12,247 nt of DNA. Source: Microcaldota archaeon (GTDB lineage: Archaea; Micrarchaeota; Micrarchaeia; Anstonellales; VGKX01). The translations under genes were made by a program, and so were the position numbers. The notes under the pieces were generated by a model. The model was not told the DNA's origin. It did no database searches and worked only from the letters and a program-made list of their open reading frames with translations. Positions 1 through 5,884 of this stretch are shown one piece after another; position 1 is the stretch's first letter, and every line of letters begins with the position of its first letter. Where the stretch lies: NCBI GenBank assembly GCA_021823945.1, contig JAKALW010000008.1:1-12247 (forward strand), given 5' to 3'.

Positions 1-588
1 GGCATCAAACCCAGGAGCAGCAACGGAAAGCGATGTGTTGGTGTTTTGGAATTTGAATTGGAGCCTGCCCTTTCCTACTGACGCGATGCGCGCCAGTATG
101 CTTTCCAGCCCCTTGGCGCACGCGCCAAAGCAGAACTGCACCTGGTCAAGCTTGGCAATCGCGTCCCATTTTTCAGCCCCGCCATAATCGCCTGAAAGCA
201 GGAGGAGATGGGCTTTTTCATAATCGAAAACCACGCTGTCGAGCCTAGCTTTCCTTTCCATGAAGCCGCGCCCTTCAATCCATACATGCTTCCCATATGA
301 ATAGAGAAGGGCGTTCTTTATCGCGTGCTTGTCCTCGTTTGAGATTGTCCGCGGGTTCAGGCGGCGTATTTGGAAGGAATCAAGTTTCTTGTCGTAAAAT
401 ATAGTCACGAGCCCGCCCTGATGATTGACGGCGAGACTTGATGTGAACCTGAAAAATTCTGGATTTGTCTTGTGACATGTTTCGAACCGGCTTATGGAGG
501 AATTGGAAAATAGCCTGCTGGCGGTTGGGTCTTCTAGGAAGTTCCTGCCTGATGGCGCATGACGTAGGTTCAGATTGCCAAAGCGCAT
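1..588 (-). CDS. Hypothetical protein, C-terminus cut by the window edge
   Basis: An open frame on the minus strand runs from an ATG at 588 to the window edge without a stop, giving at least 196 residues. I do not recognise the family. The visible part is a soluble-looking mix of charged and aromatic residues with no membrane segment, no signal peptide and scattered cysteines (for example FETCHK and FCFGACAKGLE). The codon pattern (AGG for Arg, AAG, GGC) matches neighbouring genes, and a stop-free frame of this length supports coding. The frame stays open upstream, but there is no ATG, GTG or TTG start between 588 and the putative minus-strand TATA element near 715-720, so 588 is preferred. 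Two 21-nt direct repeats lie in its leader. Confidence 0.7.
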   Translation of the reverse strand, partial: MRFGNLNLRHAPSGRNFLEDPTASRLFSNSSISRFETCHKTNPEFFRFTSSLAVNHQGGLVTIFYDKKLDSFQIRRLNPRTISNEDKHAIKNALLYSYGKHVWIEGRGFMERKARLDSVVFDYEKAHLLLLSGDYGGAEKWDAIAKLDQVQFCFGACAKGLESILARIASVGKGRLQFKFQNTNTSLSVAAPGFDA

Positions 589-600
589 TATCGCATCCCT

Positions 601-650
601 GGTCTTGCCTTTGAAACTTCTGGCATCTTGGTGTTGCCTTTGAAACTCCT
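601..650. repeat. Two 21-nt direct repeats, 29-nt period
   Basis: Positions 601-621 and 630-650 match at 19 of 21 bases around the core TTGCCTTTGAAACT, separated by 8 nt. The pair lies between the start of the minus-strand gene (588) and its putative TATA element, so it would be in that gene's mRNA leader or act as a paired protein-binding site. The 29-nt period is not a multiple of three, which argues against a coding repeat. Confidence 0.65.
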
Positions 651-712
651 TAACCCGATGCCATTGGCTTTGGAGTTGCTGGTCTGCTCGCCTTGTGGAT
701 TTATTCCCCGAG

Positions 713-722
713 TATTTAAAGA
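713..722. promoter_or_regulatory. TATA-like element, possibly divergent
   Basis: TATTTAAAGA contains the self-complementary core TTTAAA at 715-720 and so reads as an archaeal box A on either strand. On the minus strand it would start RNA near 690 for the left-edge gene. On the plus strand it would start RNA near 745 for the candidate small membrane ORF at 782. The assignment rests on motif and spacing only. Confidence 0.4.
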
Positions 723-781
723 TATTGTTCACGCCGGAAATTCGTGGCTGGAGGAGGGGCAAAAAAACCGCAGGCAAAAAC

Positions 782-922
782 ATGGAATGGCTAGCGCTGG
801 CAATAATTACTTGCTGCGCTTTGTTTTCACTTGCTTTTCTTCAACAGGGGCTGGGAGAAGCAACCTGTTTTCGAATATACTCTGGACCGGCTTATTCTCG
901 GCGTTTTTCACCTTTATGCTGA
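782..922 (+). CDS. Candidate small membrane protein, possibly frameshifted
   Basis: This 46-codon ORF begins with a strong hydrophobic stretch (WLALAIITCCALFSLAFL, residues 3-20) that could be a membrane anchor. It then turns into a polar, unconvincing tail. In the plus frame that ends at 936, the DNA downstream of about 855 encodes a second hydrophobic stretch (LFSNILWTGLFSAFFTFMLM). The two halves together would make a two-helix membrane protein of about 50 residues, so a single-base indel near 845-865 may have broken the gene. A TATA-like element lies at 713-722 and a purine-rich GGAGGAGGGG at about 751-760, too far from the ATG for a normal SD. No family is recognised. This is a weak call; the rest of 651-1147 shows no other gene. 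Confidence 0.25.
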   Translation: MEWLALAIITCCALFSLAFLQQGLGEATCFRIYSGPAYSRRFSPLC

Positions 923-1093
923 TGGAACGGGCATAATGGACAAGAAGGTGTTGGGGGAGAAAACCCCTGTTTGAATTGCTATGCGCGTGGGACATGCTGA
1001 TTGCCGCGCAACAAAATAATTTAAATTGTGGGGCTCCCTTGACTTGGCAAAAACAGGCAGTGCAAGGAGCGCCCAGCATTCCCCTCCTGCATC

Positions 1094-1101
1094 TATAAAA
1101 A
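1094..1101 (+). promoter_or_regulatory. Putative TATA box for tRNA-Pro
   Basis: TATAAAAA lies 47 nt before the mature tRNA 5' end. A start 25-30 nt downstream would leave a leader of about 25 nt for RNase P to remove. A second AT-rich palindrome, AATTTAAATT at 1018-1027, is an alternative but is farther away. Confidence 0.5.
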
Positions 1102-1147
1102 GCTGATATTCCCAATCCTCTCACCCAAACCGCATAGCTGTTTTCAT

Positions 1148-1220
1148 GGGGGGATGGGCTAATCTGGTATGCTTCCAGGTTTGGGACCTGGCGATCCGAG
1201 TCCAAATCTCGGTCCCCCCA
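1148..1220 (+). tRNA. tRNA-Pro (UGG anticodon)
   Basis: The sequence folds as a cloverleaf. The acceptor stem is GGGGGGA (1148-1154) with TCCCCCC (1213-1219) and discriminator A1220. The D arm is short: G10-U25, G11-C24, C12-G23, with the GG of the loop present. The anticodon stem is CCAGG/CCTGG with loop TTTGGGA, which puts anticodon TGG at 1182-1184 and decodes CCA and probably other CCN codons. The T stem is CCGAG/CTCGG. No CCA is encoded. The T loop reads TCCAAAT, so position 55 appears to be C instead of the usual U. No intron is present. The tRNA lies just upstream of pyrE. Confidence 0.93.
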
Positions 1221-1223
1221 TAC

Positions 1224-1234
1224 TTTTTATATTG
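1224..1234 (+). promoter_or_regulatory. T-tract / TATA element between tRNA-Pro and pyrE
   Basis: TTTTTATATTG follows the tRNA by 3 nt. The T5 run (1224-1228) suits tRNA transcript termination, and TTTATATT reads as a TATA box placed to start RNA near 1255, just before the pyrE SD. Both functions appear packed into the same bases. Confidence 0.45.
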
Positions 1235-1259
1235 AAAAGCACAATCTTAGCAATCGCAA

Positions 1260-1265
1260 GAGGTG
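1260..1265 (+). promoter_or_regulatory. Ribosome binding site setting the pyrE TTG start
   Basis: GAGGTG lies 5 nt before TTG 1271-1273 and complements the usual archaeal 16S rRNA 3' end. It supports a TTG start and excludes the longer frame beginning at 1169, which would start inside the tRNA. Confidence 0.7.
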
Positions 1266-1270
1266 TCTTT

Positions 1271-1954
1271 TTGGAAAGCTACAAAAAGGATTTCATAGAG
1301 TTCCTATATTCGCAAGGCGCGCTCCAGATTGGGGATTTCACCCTCAAGTCTGGCAGGAAATCGCCATACTTTTTCAATGCCGGGATATTCAACACCGGCA
1401 GGGCGTCCTACGAGCTGGGCAAATACTTCGCCCATCTGCTCAAAAACACGCTTGGCGAAGAATACGACGTGATTTTCGGGCCAGCATACAAGGGAATCCC
1501 GCTTGCCGTCTCTACCTCCATTGCCACGTACAAGGAGTTCGGCGCCACCAAGGGATGGGTGTTCAACCGCAAGGAGTCAAAGGAGCACGGGGACAAGGGA
1601 GCCTATGTAGGCTGCCAGATAAAAGACGGCTCTAGGATTGTGCTTGTGGACGATGTGTTCACGACCGGCGGGACAAAGGAGGAGGCAATTGCGCAGTTGC
1701 GCACAATAGCCAAGGTGGAAGTGAAAGGCGTGTTCATAGCTGTTGACAGGGCGGAAATCAATGCCGATGGCAAGGACGCGATAAAGGAGTTCACAGCCGC
1801 TTTTGGAGTCCCAGTCTATTCGATTGTGAATGTGCACGACATATTCAACCACCTCCACAAGAGAAGGATTGACGGCAAGATTGCAGTTTCCGGCGCGGAT
1901 TACAAGAATTACCTTGAATACAAGGAGAAATACTGCATAAAGGAAAAGCAGTGA
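1271..1954 (+). CDS. pyrE: Orotate phosphoribosyltransferase
   Basis: The enzyme joins orotate to PRPP to give orotidine 5'-monophosphate, the penultimate step of UMP synthesis in the cytoplasm. From the TTG at 1271 it is 227 residues, normal for the family. FTLKSGRKSPYF (residues 23-34) is the substrate-side signature, FGPAYKGIPLA (69-79) follows, FNRKESKEHG (98-107) carries the mobile catalytic-loop Lys/Arg/His residues, and IVLVDDVFTTGGT (123-135) is the PRPP-binding loop. The TTG has a good SD (GAGGTG at 1260-1265). The motifs follow the Escherichia coli/yeast type closely; the shorter archaeal enzymes I know usually read more like FxLSSGxxSxYYID. The gene is followed by pyrF after a 73-nt gap that holds a tandem repeat, and its stop lies in the first repeat copy. 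Bacterial origin is an inference. Confidence 0.95.
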   Translation: MESYKKDFIEFLYSQGALQIGDFTLKSGRKSPYFFNAGIFNTGRASYELGKYFAHLLKNTLGEEYDVIFGPAYKGIPLAVSTSIATYKEFGATKGWVFNRKESKEHGDKGAYVGCQIKDGSRIVLVDDVFTTGGTKEEAIAQLRTIAKVEVKGVFIAVDRAEINADGKDAIKEFTAAFGVPVYSIVNVHDIFNHLHKRRIDGKIAVSGADYKNYLEYKEKYCIKEKQ

Positions 1955-1998
1955 GTCCGAACCATTGGCAAGACAGTGAGCTCGAATCATTGGCAAGC
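1949..1998 (+). repeat. 25-bp tandem duplication at the pyrE-pyrF junction
   Basis: 1949-1973 and 1974-1998 are adjacent copies of a 25-nt unit (CAGTGAG..CGAA.CATTGGCAAG), differing at about four positions. The first copy contains the pyrE stop codon; the second lies wholly in the intergenic space. The unit looks like a local slippage duplication; no palindrome is evident in it. Confidence 0.85.
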
Positions 1999-2027
1999 CT
2001 GGAAAACTGGATGAATTGTTGATTTTC

Positions 2028-2906
2028 ATGGCAAATGAAAAAATCACCGGCACTGATTACGTGGCAAGCCTGCACGGCTTTGCCCAAAAAAATAACAGCA
2101 TAGTTTGCCTTGGCGCAGACCCAGTCCTGGAAAAGCTGCCGCATCCGGAAATGGGCACTGAAGACAGGATTGCCGGGTTTTTCTCAGACATATTCACAGG
2201 CATAAGGGAATCAGGCGACAAAAAGACAGCCATTGCCGCTGTCAAGCCGAACTATGCGTATTTCGCGCAATACGGGTTTGAGGGCCTGCGCGCGCTAAAG
2301 CGCGTCATTGACGACGCAAAGCAGGACTGGCATGTCATACTTGATGTCAAGCGCGGGGACATTGGCTCCACAAGCACAGCGTACGCGAAAGAGGCATTTG
2401 ACTTTTGGGGCGCTGACGCAATGACAGTGGCGCCGTACATGGGGCACGACTCACTGAACCCGTTCTTCGAATATGCAAAGCGCGGCAAGGGAATTTACGT
2501 GCTTGTCAGGACATCTAACCCCGGAAGCGCGGATTTCCAGTCGCTTAAAACAGGGGAAGGCAACCCGCTTTTCCTTGAAGTCGCGTCCAAGCTTGCCGCG
2601 TGGCATGAAAATGGGGTCTGCGCAGTGGTTGGCGCGACAAACATCGCAGAACTTGAGATGGTTGCTGAATACTTCAAGAAAACGGGCAAACAGGTGCCGC
2701 TTCTAATCCCAGGCGTTGGCTCGCAGGGCGGAAGCGCTTCGGATGTTATGGCAGCCCTGAAAAATGCGTATGGCAAGGACGCAGGCATCCATAGGGTGAA
2801 TTCCTCAAGCGGGATTACCTACGCATACCTGAAAAATGGCTCTTCCGACCACGTGGGGAGCGCCTTGGAAGAGATAAAAAAGCTCAATTCCGCGCTGAGG
2901 CTATAG
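2028..2906 (+). CDS. pyrF: Orotidine 5'-phosphate decarboxylase, type 2
   Basis: The enzyme decarboxylates OMP to UMP, the last step of the pathway, and is the natural partner of the pyrE just upstream. It is 292 residues from ATG 2028. The catalytic Asp-Lys-x-x-Asp array is in LDVKRGDIGSTS (D106, K108, D111), a further active-site Lys is probably K73 in AVKPNYAYF, and the phosphate loop is PGVGSQGG (228-235). Length and the DVKRGDIGST signature fit the long type 2 subfamily known mainly from bacteria such as mycobacteria and myxobacteria, whereas most archaeal enzymes are about 210-230 residues. In-frame TTG codons at 2016 and 2019 are alternative starts; GTTGAT at 2018-2023 is a fair SD for ATG 2028. 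It probably shares a transcript with pyrE. Confidence 0.94.
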   Translation: MANEKITGTDYVASLHGFAQKNNSIVCLGADPVLEKLPHPEMGTEDRIAGFFSDIFTGIRESGDKKTAIAAVKPNYAYFAQYGFEGLRALKRVIDDAKQDWHVILDVKRGDIGSTSTAYAKEAFDFWGADAMTVAPYMGHDSLNPFFEYAKRGKGIYVLVRTSNPGSADFQSLKTGEGNPLFLEVASKLAAWHENGVCAVVGATNIAELEMVAEYFKKTGKQVPLLIPGVGSQGGSASDVMAALKNAYGKDAGIHRVNSSSGITYAYLKNGSSDHVGSALEEIKKLNSALRL

Positions 2907-2911
2907 TCCCA

Positions 2912-2928
2912 GGCGCATAGTATGCGCC
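2912..2928 (+). terminator. Palindrome just after pyrF
   Basis: GGCGCATA-G-TATGCGCC is a perfect 8-bp inverted repeat with a single central base, 5 nt past the pyrF stop. As RNA it would form a 6-bp GC-rich stem with a 5-nt loop. No T-run follows, so it may be a 3'-end stabiliser or a dimeric protein site instead of an intrinsic terminator. Confidence 0.4.
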
Positions 2929-2959
2929 GTGCAAATCAGCAAGTTTCCACGGAGGAGTT

Positions 2960-3057
2960 GTGTGCATTAACATAGATGAAACAGGGCGCAACATATAGGT
3001 TAGTATTCTACTTAAATACACATACAGCCACATTTTCGTTATAACCCCTAAAATTCC
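2960..3057 (+). repeat. Long imperfect direct repeat, copy A
   Basis: This is the first of two ~95-nt related units in the 492-nt gene-free stretch between pyrF and the NAD(P)HX dehydratase gene. Shared blocks include GTGTGCAT, AACAGGGC, TATAGGTTAGTAT (2994-3006) and TTCGTTATAACC (3035-3046). Each copy can pair an internal GGTTA with TAACC. A TATA-like TTAAATA lies inside copy A (3012-3018). No coding frame is credible on either strand. Confidence 0.85.
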
Positions 3058-3170
3058 CCATAATCTTCAAAATTCCTGATTCACACGATTCGTTGCAGAA
3101 GCTTAAAACATGCAAACAAGCGCCATTAGGCCGAACCAATAAAGATAGTGCGGTTAGCCCGAAGTAAAAG

Positions 3171-3264
3171 GTGTGCATGAATATAGATAAAACAGGGCAC
3201 ATCCTATAGGTTAGTATCTTCTTACATTTACAGGCAGCAATGTGTTCGTTATAACCTCTAAGTT
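3171..3264 (+). repeat. Long imperfect direct repeat, copy B
   Basis: The copy aligns with 2960-3057 along its whole length with point changes and one or two single-base gaps. The 13-nt TATAGGTTAGTAT (3205-3217) and 12-nt TTCGTTATAACC (3245-3256) are unchanged. It starts 211 nt after copy A. The intervening 113 nt (3058-3170) show no gene, only a small imperfect stem (GGC..AACC with GGTT.GCC, about 3129-3160). Confidence 0.85.
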
Positions 3265-3283
3265 ACTTCTTGCATTTTCAGTT

Positions 3284-3314
3284 CGGCAACAGTTTCGTTA
3301 TAACCCTAAATTCC
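3284..3314 (+). repeat. Partial third copy of the repeat 3' end
   Basis: The 31 nt ending in TTCGTTATAACCCTAAATTCC match only the 3' third of copy A (about 3026-3057). The shared TTCGTTATAACC is at 3294-3305, 49 nt after its position in copy B. From 3315 to the next promoter nothing further is recognisable. Confidence 0.7.
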
Positions 3315-3367
3315 TCATTGCATCTGCAAATAGCATATTGCCCTTTTGCCAAGTCCCAGCTGGCGTG

Positions 3368-3374
3368 TTTAAAT
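3368..3374 (+). promoter_or_regulatory. TATA box for a leaderless NAD(P)HX dehydratase mRNA
   Basis: TTTAAAT lies 24-31 nt before the ATG at 3399, so transcription would start at or within a few bases of the start codon. No SD precedes that ATG, which agrees with a leaderless message. Confidence 0.6.
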
Positions 3375-3398
3375 TCAGGCTAATCCAAATGCCTAGTT

Positions 3399-4244
3399 AT
3401 GAGACCAAAGCCCGCAGGAATCAAGGCAAGTCAGGTGCTCTCAAAAAACGCATTCAGGGGCTTCGTGCTTCCAAAAGCCAGCTCGCACAAGGGCCAAAAT
3501 GGCATAATCCTTGTGATAGGCGGGAGTGCCAAATACCACGGAGCGCCCATGCTCGCAATGCTTGCGGCAAGCAGGTTCTGCGACCTCATTTTCTTTTATT
3601 CGCCTGCCAAGGAAAATCAAAAAATCGCCAATTTGATGAAGCCGAGGCTTTTCGAGTTCATAGGCATACATGAAAACGAGCTTGAAAAACACCTGGACTG
3701 GGCAGACTGCACGCTTATTGGGAATGGCATGGAAAACACCCAGGAATCAAGAAAGCTTGTCATTTCAGTGTTAAGGAAAGGCTCAAAAAGCGTCCTGGAC
3801 GCAGGCGCGCTTTATCCATATATAGTGCCTTACCTGCACAAAAACTGCCTGATAACGCCCCATAGCAGCGAATTCGTGAGGGTTTTTGGCGTGCCTGCGA
3901 CAGTTTCAAGCGTGCAGGCATGCGCGAAAAAACACGGATGCAATATACTTTGCAAGACGCCTCAATGCGACATAATATCAGATGGGAAAACCGCAAGAAT
4001 TGGCCTTTCAGGCGTGCCAGGGATGACGCATGGGGGCAAAGGCGACGTGCTTGCGGGCACTGCGTGCGCCTTTTGCGCAACGCAAAGGACTATTTTTGGG
4101 GCTGCTTGCATGGCAGCCTTCCTAAACGGGTTTGCTGGCGAGGAAAGCGCAAAAAAGGGCGGAATTTTCATAAGCGCCAGCGGCATTGCAAATGCCCTGC
4201 CCCAGGCGCTTTATAAACTAGTGAAAAAACCCGAAAAATCGTGA
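3399..4244 (+). CDS. nnrD: ADP/ATP-dependent NAD(P)HX dehydratase
   Basis: The enzyme repairs hydrated NADH and NADPH (the S form) back to the normal cofactors at the cost of a nucleotide. It has the ribokinase-like fold of the YjeF C-terminal domain. In 281 residues the expected motifs appear in order: VIGGSAKYHGAP (39-50), LDAGAL (133-138), TPHSSEF (153-159) and GMTHGGKGDVLAG (208-220) with the probable catalytic Asp at 216. The N-terminal epimerase domain that is often fused in bacteria and archaea is absent, and no separate epimerase gene is seen here. The start is fixed by a TATA box at leaderless distance. The first 30 residues are basic and poorly conserved-looking. The gene stands alone downstream of the repeat region. 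Confidence 0.9.
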   Translation: MRPKPAGIKASQVLSKNAFRGFVLPKASSHKGQNGIILVIGGSAKYHGAPMLAMLAASRFCDLIFFYSPAKENQKIANLMKPRLFEFIGIHENELEKHLDWADCTLIGNGMENTQESRKLVISVLRKGSKSVLDAGALYPYIVPYLHKNCLITPHSSEFVRVFGVPATVSSVQACAKKHGCNILCKTPQCDIISDGKTARIGLSGVPGMTHGGKGDVLAGTACAFCATQRTIFGAACMAAFLNGFAGEESAKKGGIFISASGIANALPQALYKLVKKPEKS

Positions 4245-4257
4245 GAGCCGCTTAAGC

Positions 4258-4264
4258 TTAAATA
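4258..4264 (+). promoter_or_regulatory. Candidate TATA box upstream of the DUF5752-like gene
   Basis: TTAAATA falls 14 nt past the upstream stop and would give a leader of about 145 nt. CATATATT near 4315-4322 is a closer alternative. The leader region holds GAACG/CGTTC (about 4295-4311) and the 14-bp palindrome CAAAGCGCGCTTTG (4393-4406). Palindromes of that length are expected about once by chance in a window this size. Confidence 0.35.
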
Positions 4265-4434
4265 GGGGGAAAATCAACATAATGTCCTGATTGCGAACGG
4301 ATGCTGCGTTCATGCATATATTGTGTTGAAATTTTCGAGAAGCATTTTAGCATAAATCCGCAATAGTTCGGTGACAGAAAGGGGGGCAAAATCAAAGCGC
4401 GCTTTGGAAAAATGCGCTATAAGGGGTTTTTAGC

Positions 4435-4737
4435 ATGGCGAAGATATCAAAGGTTTCGAAAATAAGCAAAACGGAAGGAATAATAGACTGCCCGCCGGGA
4501 ACCGAGTTCGTCTTCAAGCTGCCAAACGGCTCAGTGCTTGCAAAGGCGAGAAACAAGAAGCAATTCGCAGTGCTTGTGTCAGGGCTGCCATACGCGTCCG
4601 TGGAATACCATGCGAAAGGAAGGCACTTTGGCCCGTGGTTTGCCATGATTGGCGAAAAGGACATTGCGAAAAAGCTCGATGCCATATTGCTTGACAGCAA
4701 GACTTTGCGCTCGGACATACTCAGGGTTTTTGAATAA
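4435..4737 (+). CDS. Small protein resembling DUF5752
   Basis: This 100-residue protein has a basic start (MAKISKVSKISK), a beta-like FVFKLPNGSVL segment, then a region with aromatic and His residues (VEYHAKGRHFGPWFAMIGE, about 57-75) and AKKLDAILLDS. The order (a short F-x-F-x-x-x-x-G-x element, a helix, a conserved His, F-x-x-W and I-x-x-x-x-x-A-K-K-L) resembles the DUF5752 proteins of archaea, whose function is unknown. I assign this by pattern memory only. No membrane segment or signal peptide is visible. The ATG is preceded by an AAGGGG stretch about 10 nt upstream. A long T-tract follows the stop, so the gene is probably transcribed alone. Confidence 0.8.
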   Translation: MAKISKVSKISKTEGIIDCPPGTEFVFKLPNGSVLAKARNKKQFAVLVSGLPYASVEYHAKGRHFGPWFAMIGEKDIAKKLDAILLDSKTLRSDILRVFE

Positions 4738-4765
4738 TTTTTTCTTTTCCTGTTTTCTTTTTTTG
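4738..4765 (+). terminator. T-tract terminator after the DUF5752-like gene
   Basis: Directly after the TAA, 28 nt contain three T-rich runs (T5, T4 and T4 mixed with C/G, ending in T7) without a hairpin. Such U-tracts are the usual archaeal intrinsic termination signal. The following 165 nt to 4929 show no gene; AT-rich bases at about 4853-4866 may be the next promoter. Confidence 0.65.
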
Positions 4766-4929
4766 CGCTATTTGGAAGCAGGGCACATTAACCTGCAATC
4801 GTTTCGCTCCCTAACTTTGCTGCCGCCTTCCTCCCTGAAACAAACAGCCTGCTTTTTATTGGAATAAATCCCAAACAAGACTGATTGCGGGCAAGAATGT
4901 GCGGCTCATAATGATAGGGTGCAAACAAT

Positions 4930-5859
4930 ATGCAAAAAAAACCAGACAACATAAAGGACGTTTCAAGCCTTGACGGTTATTTCAAGAACGCCCAGAACGT
5001 GGGCTTCCAGGCTACAAACCTAGGCACGGCCAGAAGCATCCTCACGCAGATGCGCGACGCGAAGAAAAAGGGCAAGACCACAGTTTACCTCGGCTTCACT
5101 GCCAACATGGTGGCGTCGGGCATGCGCGGCTACATTGCGCGCCTGGTGAAATCCGGGCTTGTGGACGCGATTGTCACGACTGCGGGCGCAATCGAACACG
5201 ACATAATCAAGGCCCACGAGGGCTACATCACAGGCGATTTTGACGTGGACGATATCCAGCTGCACAAAGAGGAAATCAACAGGATAGGGAACATATTCGT
5301 CCCCACGCAGAGGTACGTGCTTTTCGAGGAGATTTTCAACAAGGTGATTGCCGACTGCACAAAGGAGCACGGCGACATGATATCCCCGTCCGAGTTCGCA
5401 TTAGAGTGCGGCGGGTTCATTTCCAAGAACAAGCCGGACGATGATTCCTTCCTAATGCATTGCGCGAAAATGAAGGTGCCAGTATATTGCCCGGGGATAA
5501 CAGACGGCGCGATTGGATTGCAGACCTACTTTTACAGGCAGAGGAACAAGAAGTTCGGCATAGACGTCACAAAGGACATGAAAACCCTTGCCGACCTGAC
5601 ACTCAATGCGGAGAACACGTCCGCGCTCATACTTGGCGGCGGGATTTCAAAGCACCATATAATAGGCGTGAACATTCTTCGGGGCGGGCTTGACAGCGCG
5701 GTCTACCTCACAACGGCAGTTGAATGGGACGGCTCGCTTTCAGGCGCAAAGACGCGCGAGGCAATAAGCTGGGGCAAAATCAAGGAGAAAAGCAGCCACG
5801 TGCACGTGTATGGCGACGTCACAATCAACCTGCCAATGCTCCTGCACGGGATAATCTGA
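4930..5859 (+). CDS. dhs: Deoxyhypusine synthase
   Basis: The enzyme uses NAD+ and spermidine to transfer a 4-aminobutyl group to one lysine of translation factor aIF5A, the first step of hypusine formation. The 309 residues match the usual archaeal length. Visible motifs are FTANMVASGMRGYI (56-69) and TTAGAIEHD (83-91) for NAD binding, GGGISKHH (236-243) with the catalytic Lys at 241, and TTAVEWDGSLSGA (261-273) followed by EAISWGKI (277-284) near the spermidine site. The start is supported by the SD GGGTG at 4917-4921, 8 nt before ATG. The aIF5A gene is not in the window. The next gene begins only 25 nt after the stop, so the two may share a transcript. Confidence 0.96.
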   Translation: MQKKPDNIKDVSSLDGYFKNAQNVGFQATNLGTARSILTQMRDAKKKGKTTVYLGFTANMVASGMRGYIARLVKSGLVDAIVTTAGAIEHDIIKAHEGYITGDFDVDDIQLHKEEINRIGNIFVPTQRYVLFEEIFNKVIADCTKEHGDMISPSEFALECGGFISKNKPDDDSFLMHCAKMKVPVYCPGITDGAIGLQTYFYRQRNKKFGIDVTKDMKTLADLTLNAENTSALILGGGISKHHIIGVNILRGGLDSAVYLTTAVEWDGSLSGAKTREAISWGKIKEKSSHVHVYGDVTINLPMLLHGII

Positions 5860-5884
5860 AAAAAAATAAGCGTGTTGGCTCATC

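Noticed and set aside
807-1205. 132-codon minus-strand frame
   Set aside because: It runs through the tRNA-Pro gene and its product is low in plausible structure; no promoter or SD is seen.
1169-1270. N-terminal extension of pyrE from ATG 1169
   Set aside because: It would begin inside the tRNA and lacks an SD; TTG 1271 has GAGGTG at the right distance and fits the family N-terminus.
1577-2053. 158-codon minus-strand frame opposite pyrE
   Set aside because: It is antisense to a confidently identified enzyme and has no recognisable domain.
2960-3314. CRISPR array
   Set aside because: The units are far longer and more diverged than CRISPR repeats, spacing is irregular (210 and 49 nt), and no cas gene is present.
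1148-3314. Integrated element bounded by the tRNA-Pro 3' end
   Set aside because: No duplicate of the tRNA 3' end was found downstream, and no integrase or phage gene is present; GAGTCCGAACC at 1953 is only a weak match.
3242-3673. 143-codon plus-strand frame overlapping the start of the NAD(P)HX dehydratase
   Set aside because: It spans repeat copy B and the TATA box, and its second half is the dehydratase gene read out of frame.
4382-4394. GGGGGCAAAATCA shared with 9996-10008 as a possible common regulatory motif
   Set aside because: About one 13-mer pair is expected by chance in a window this size, and the distance to the start codons differs (about 40 and 24 nt).
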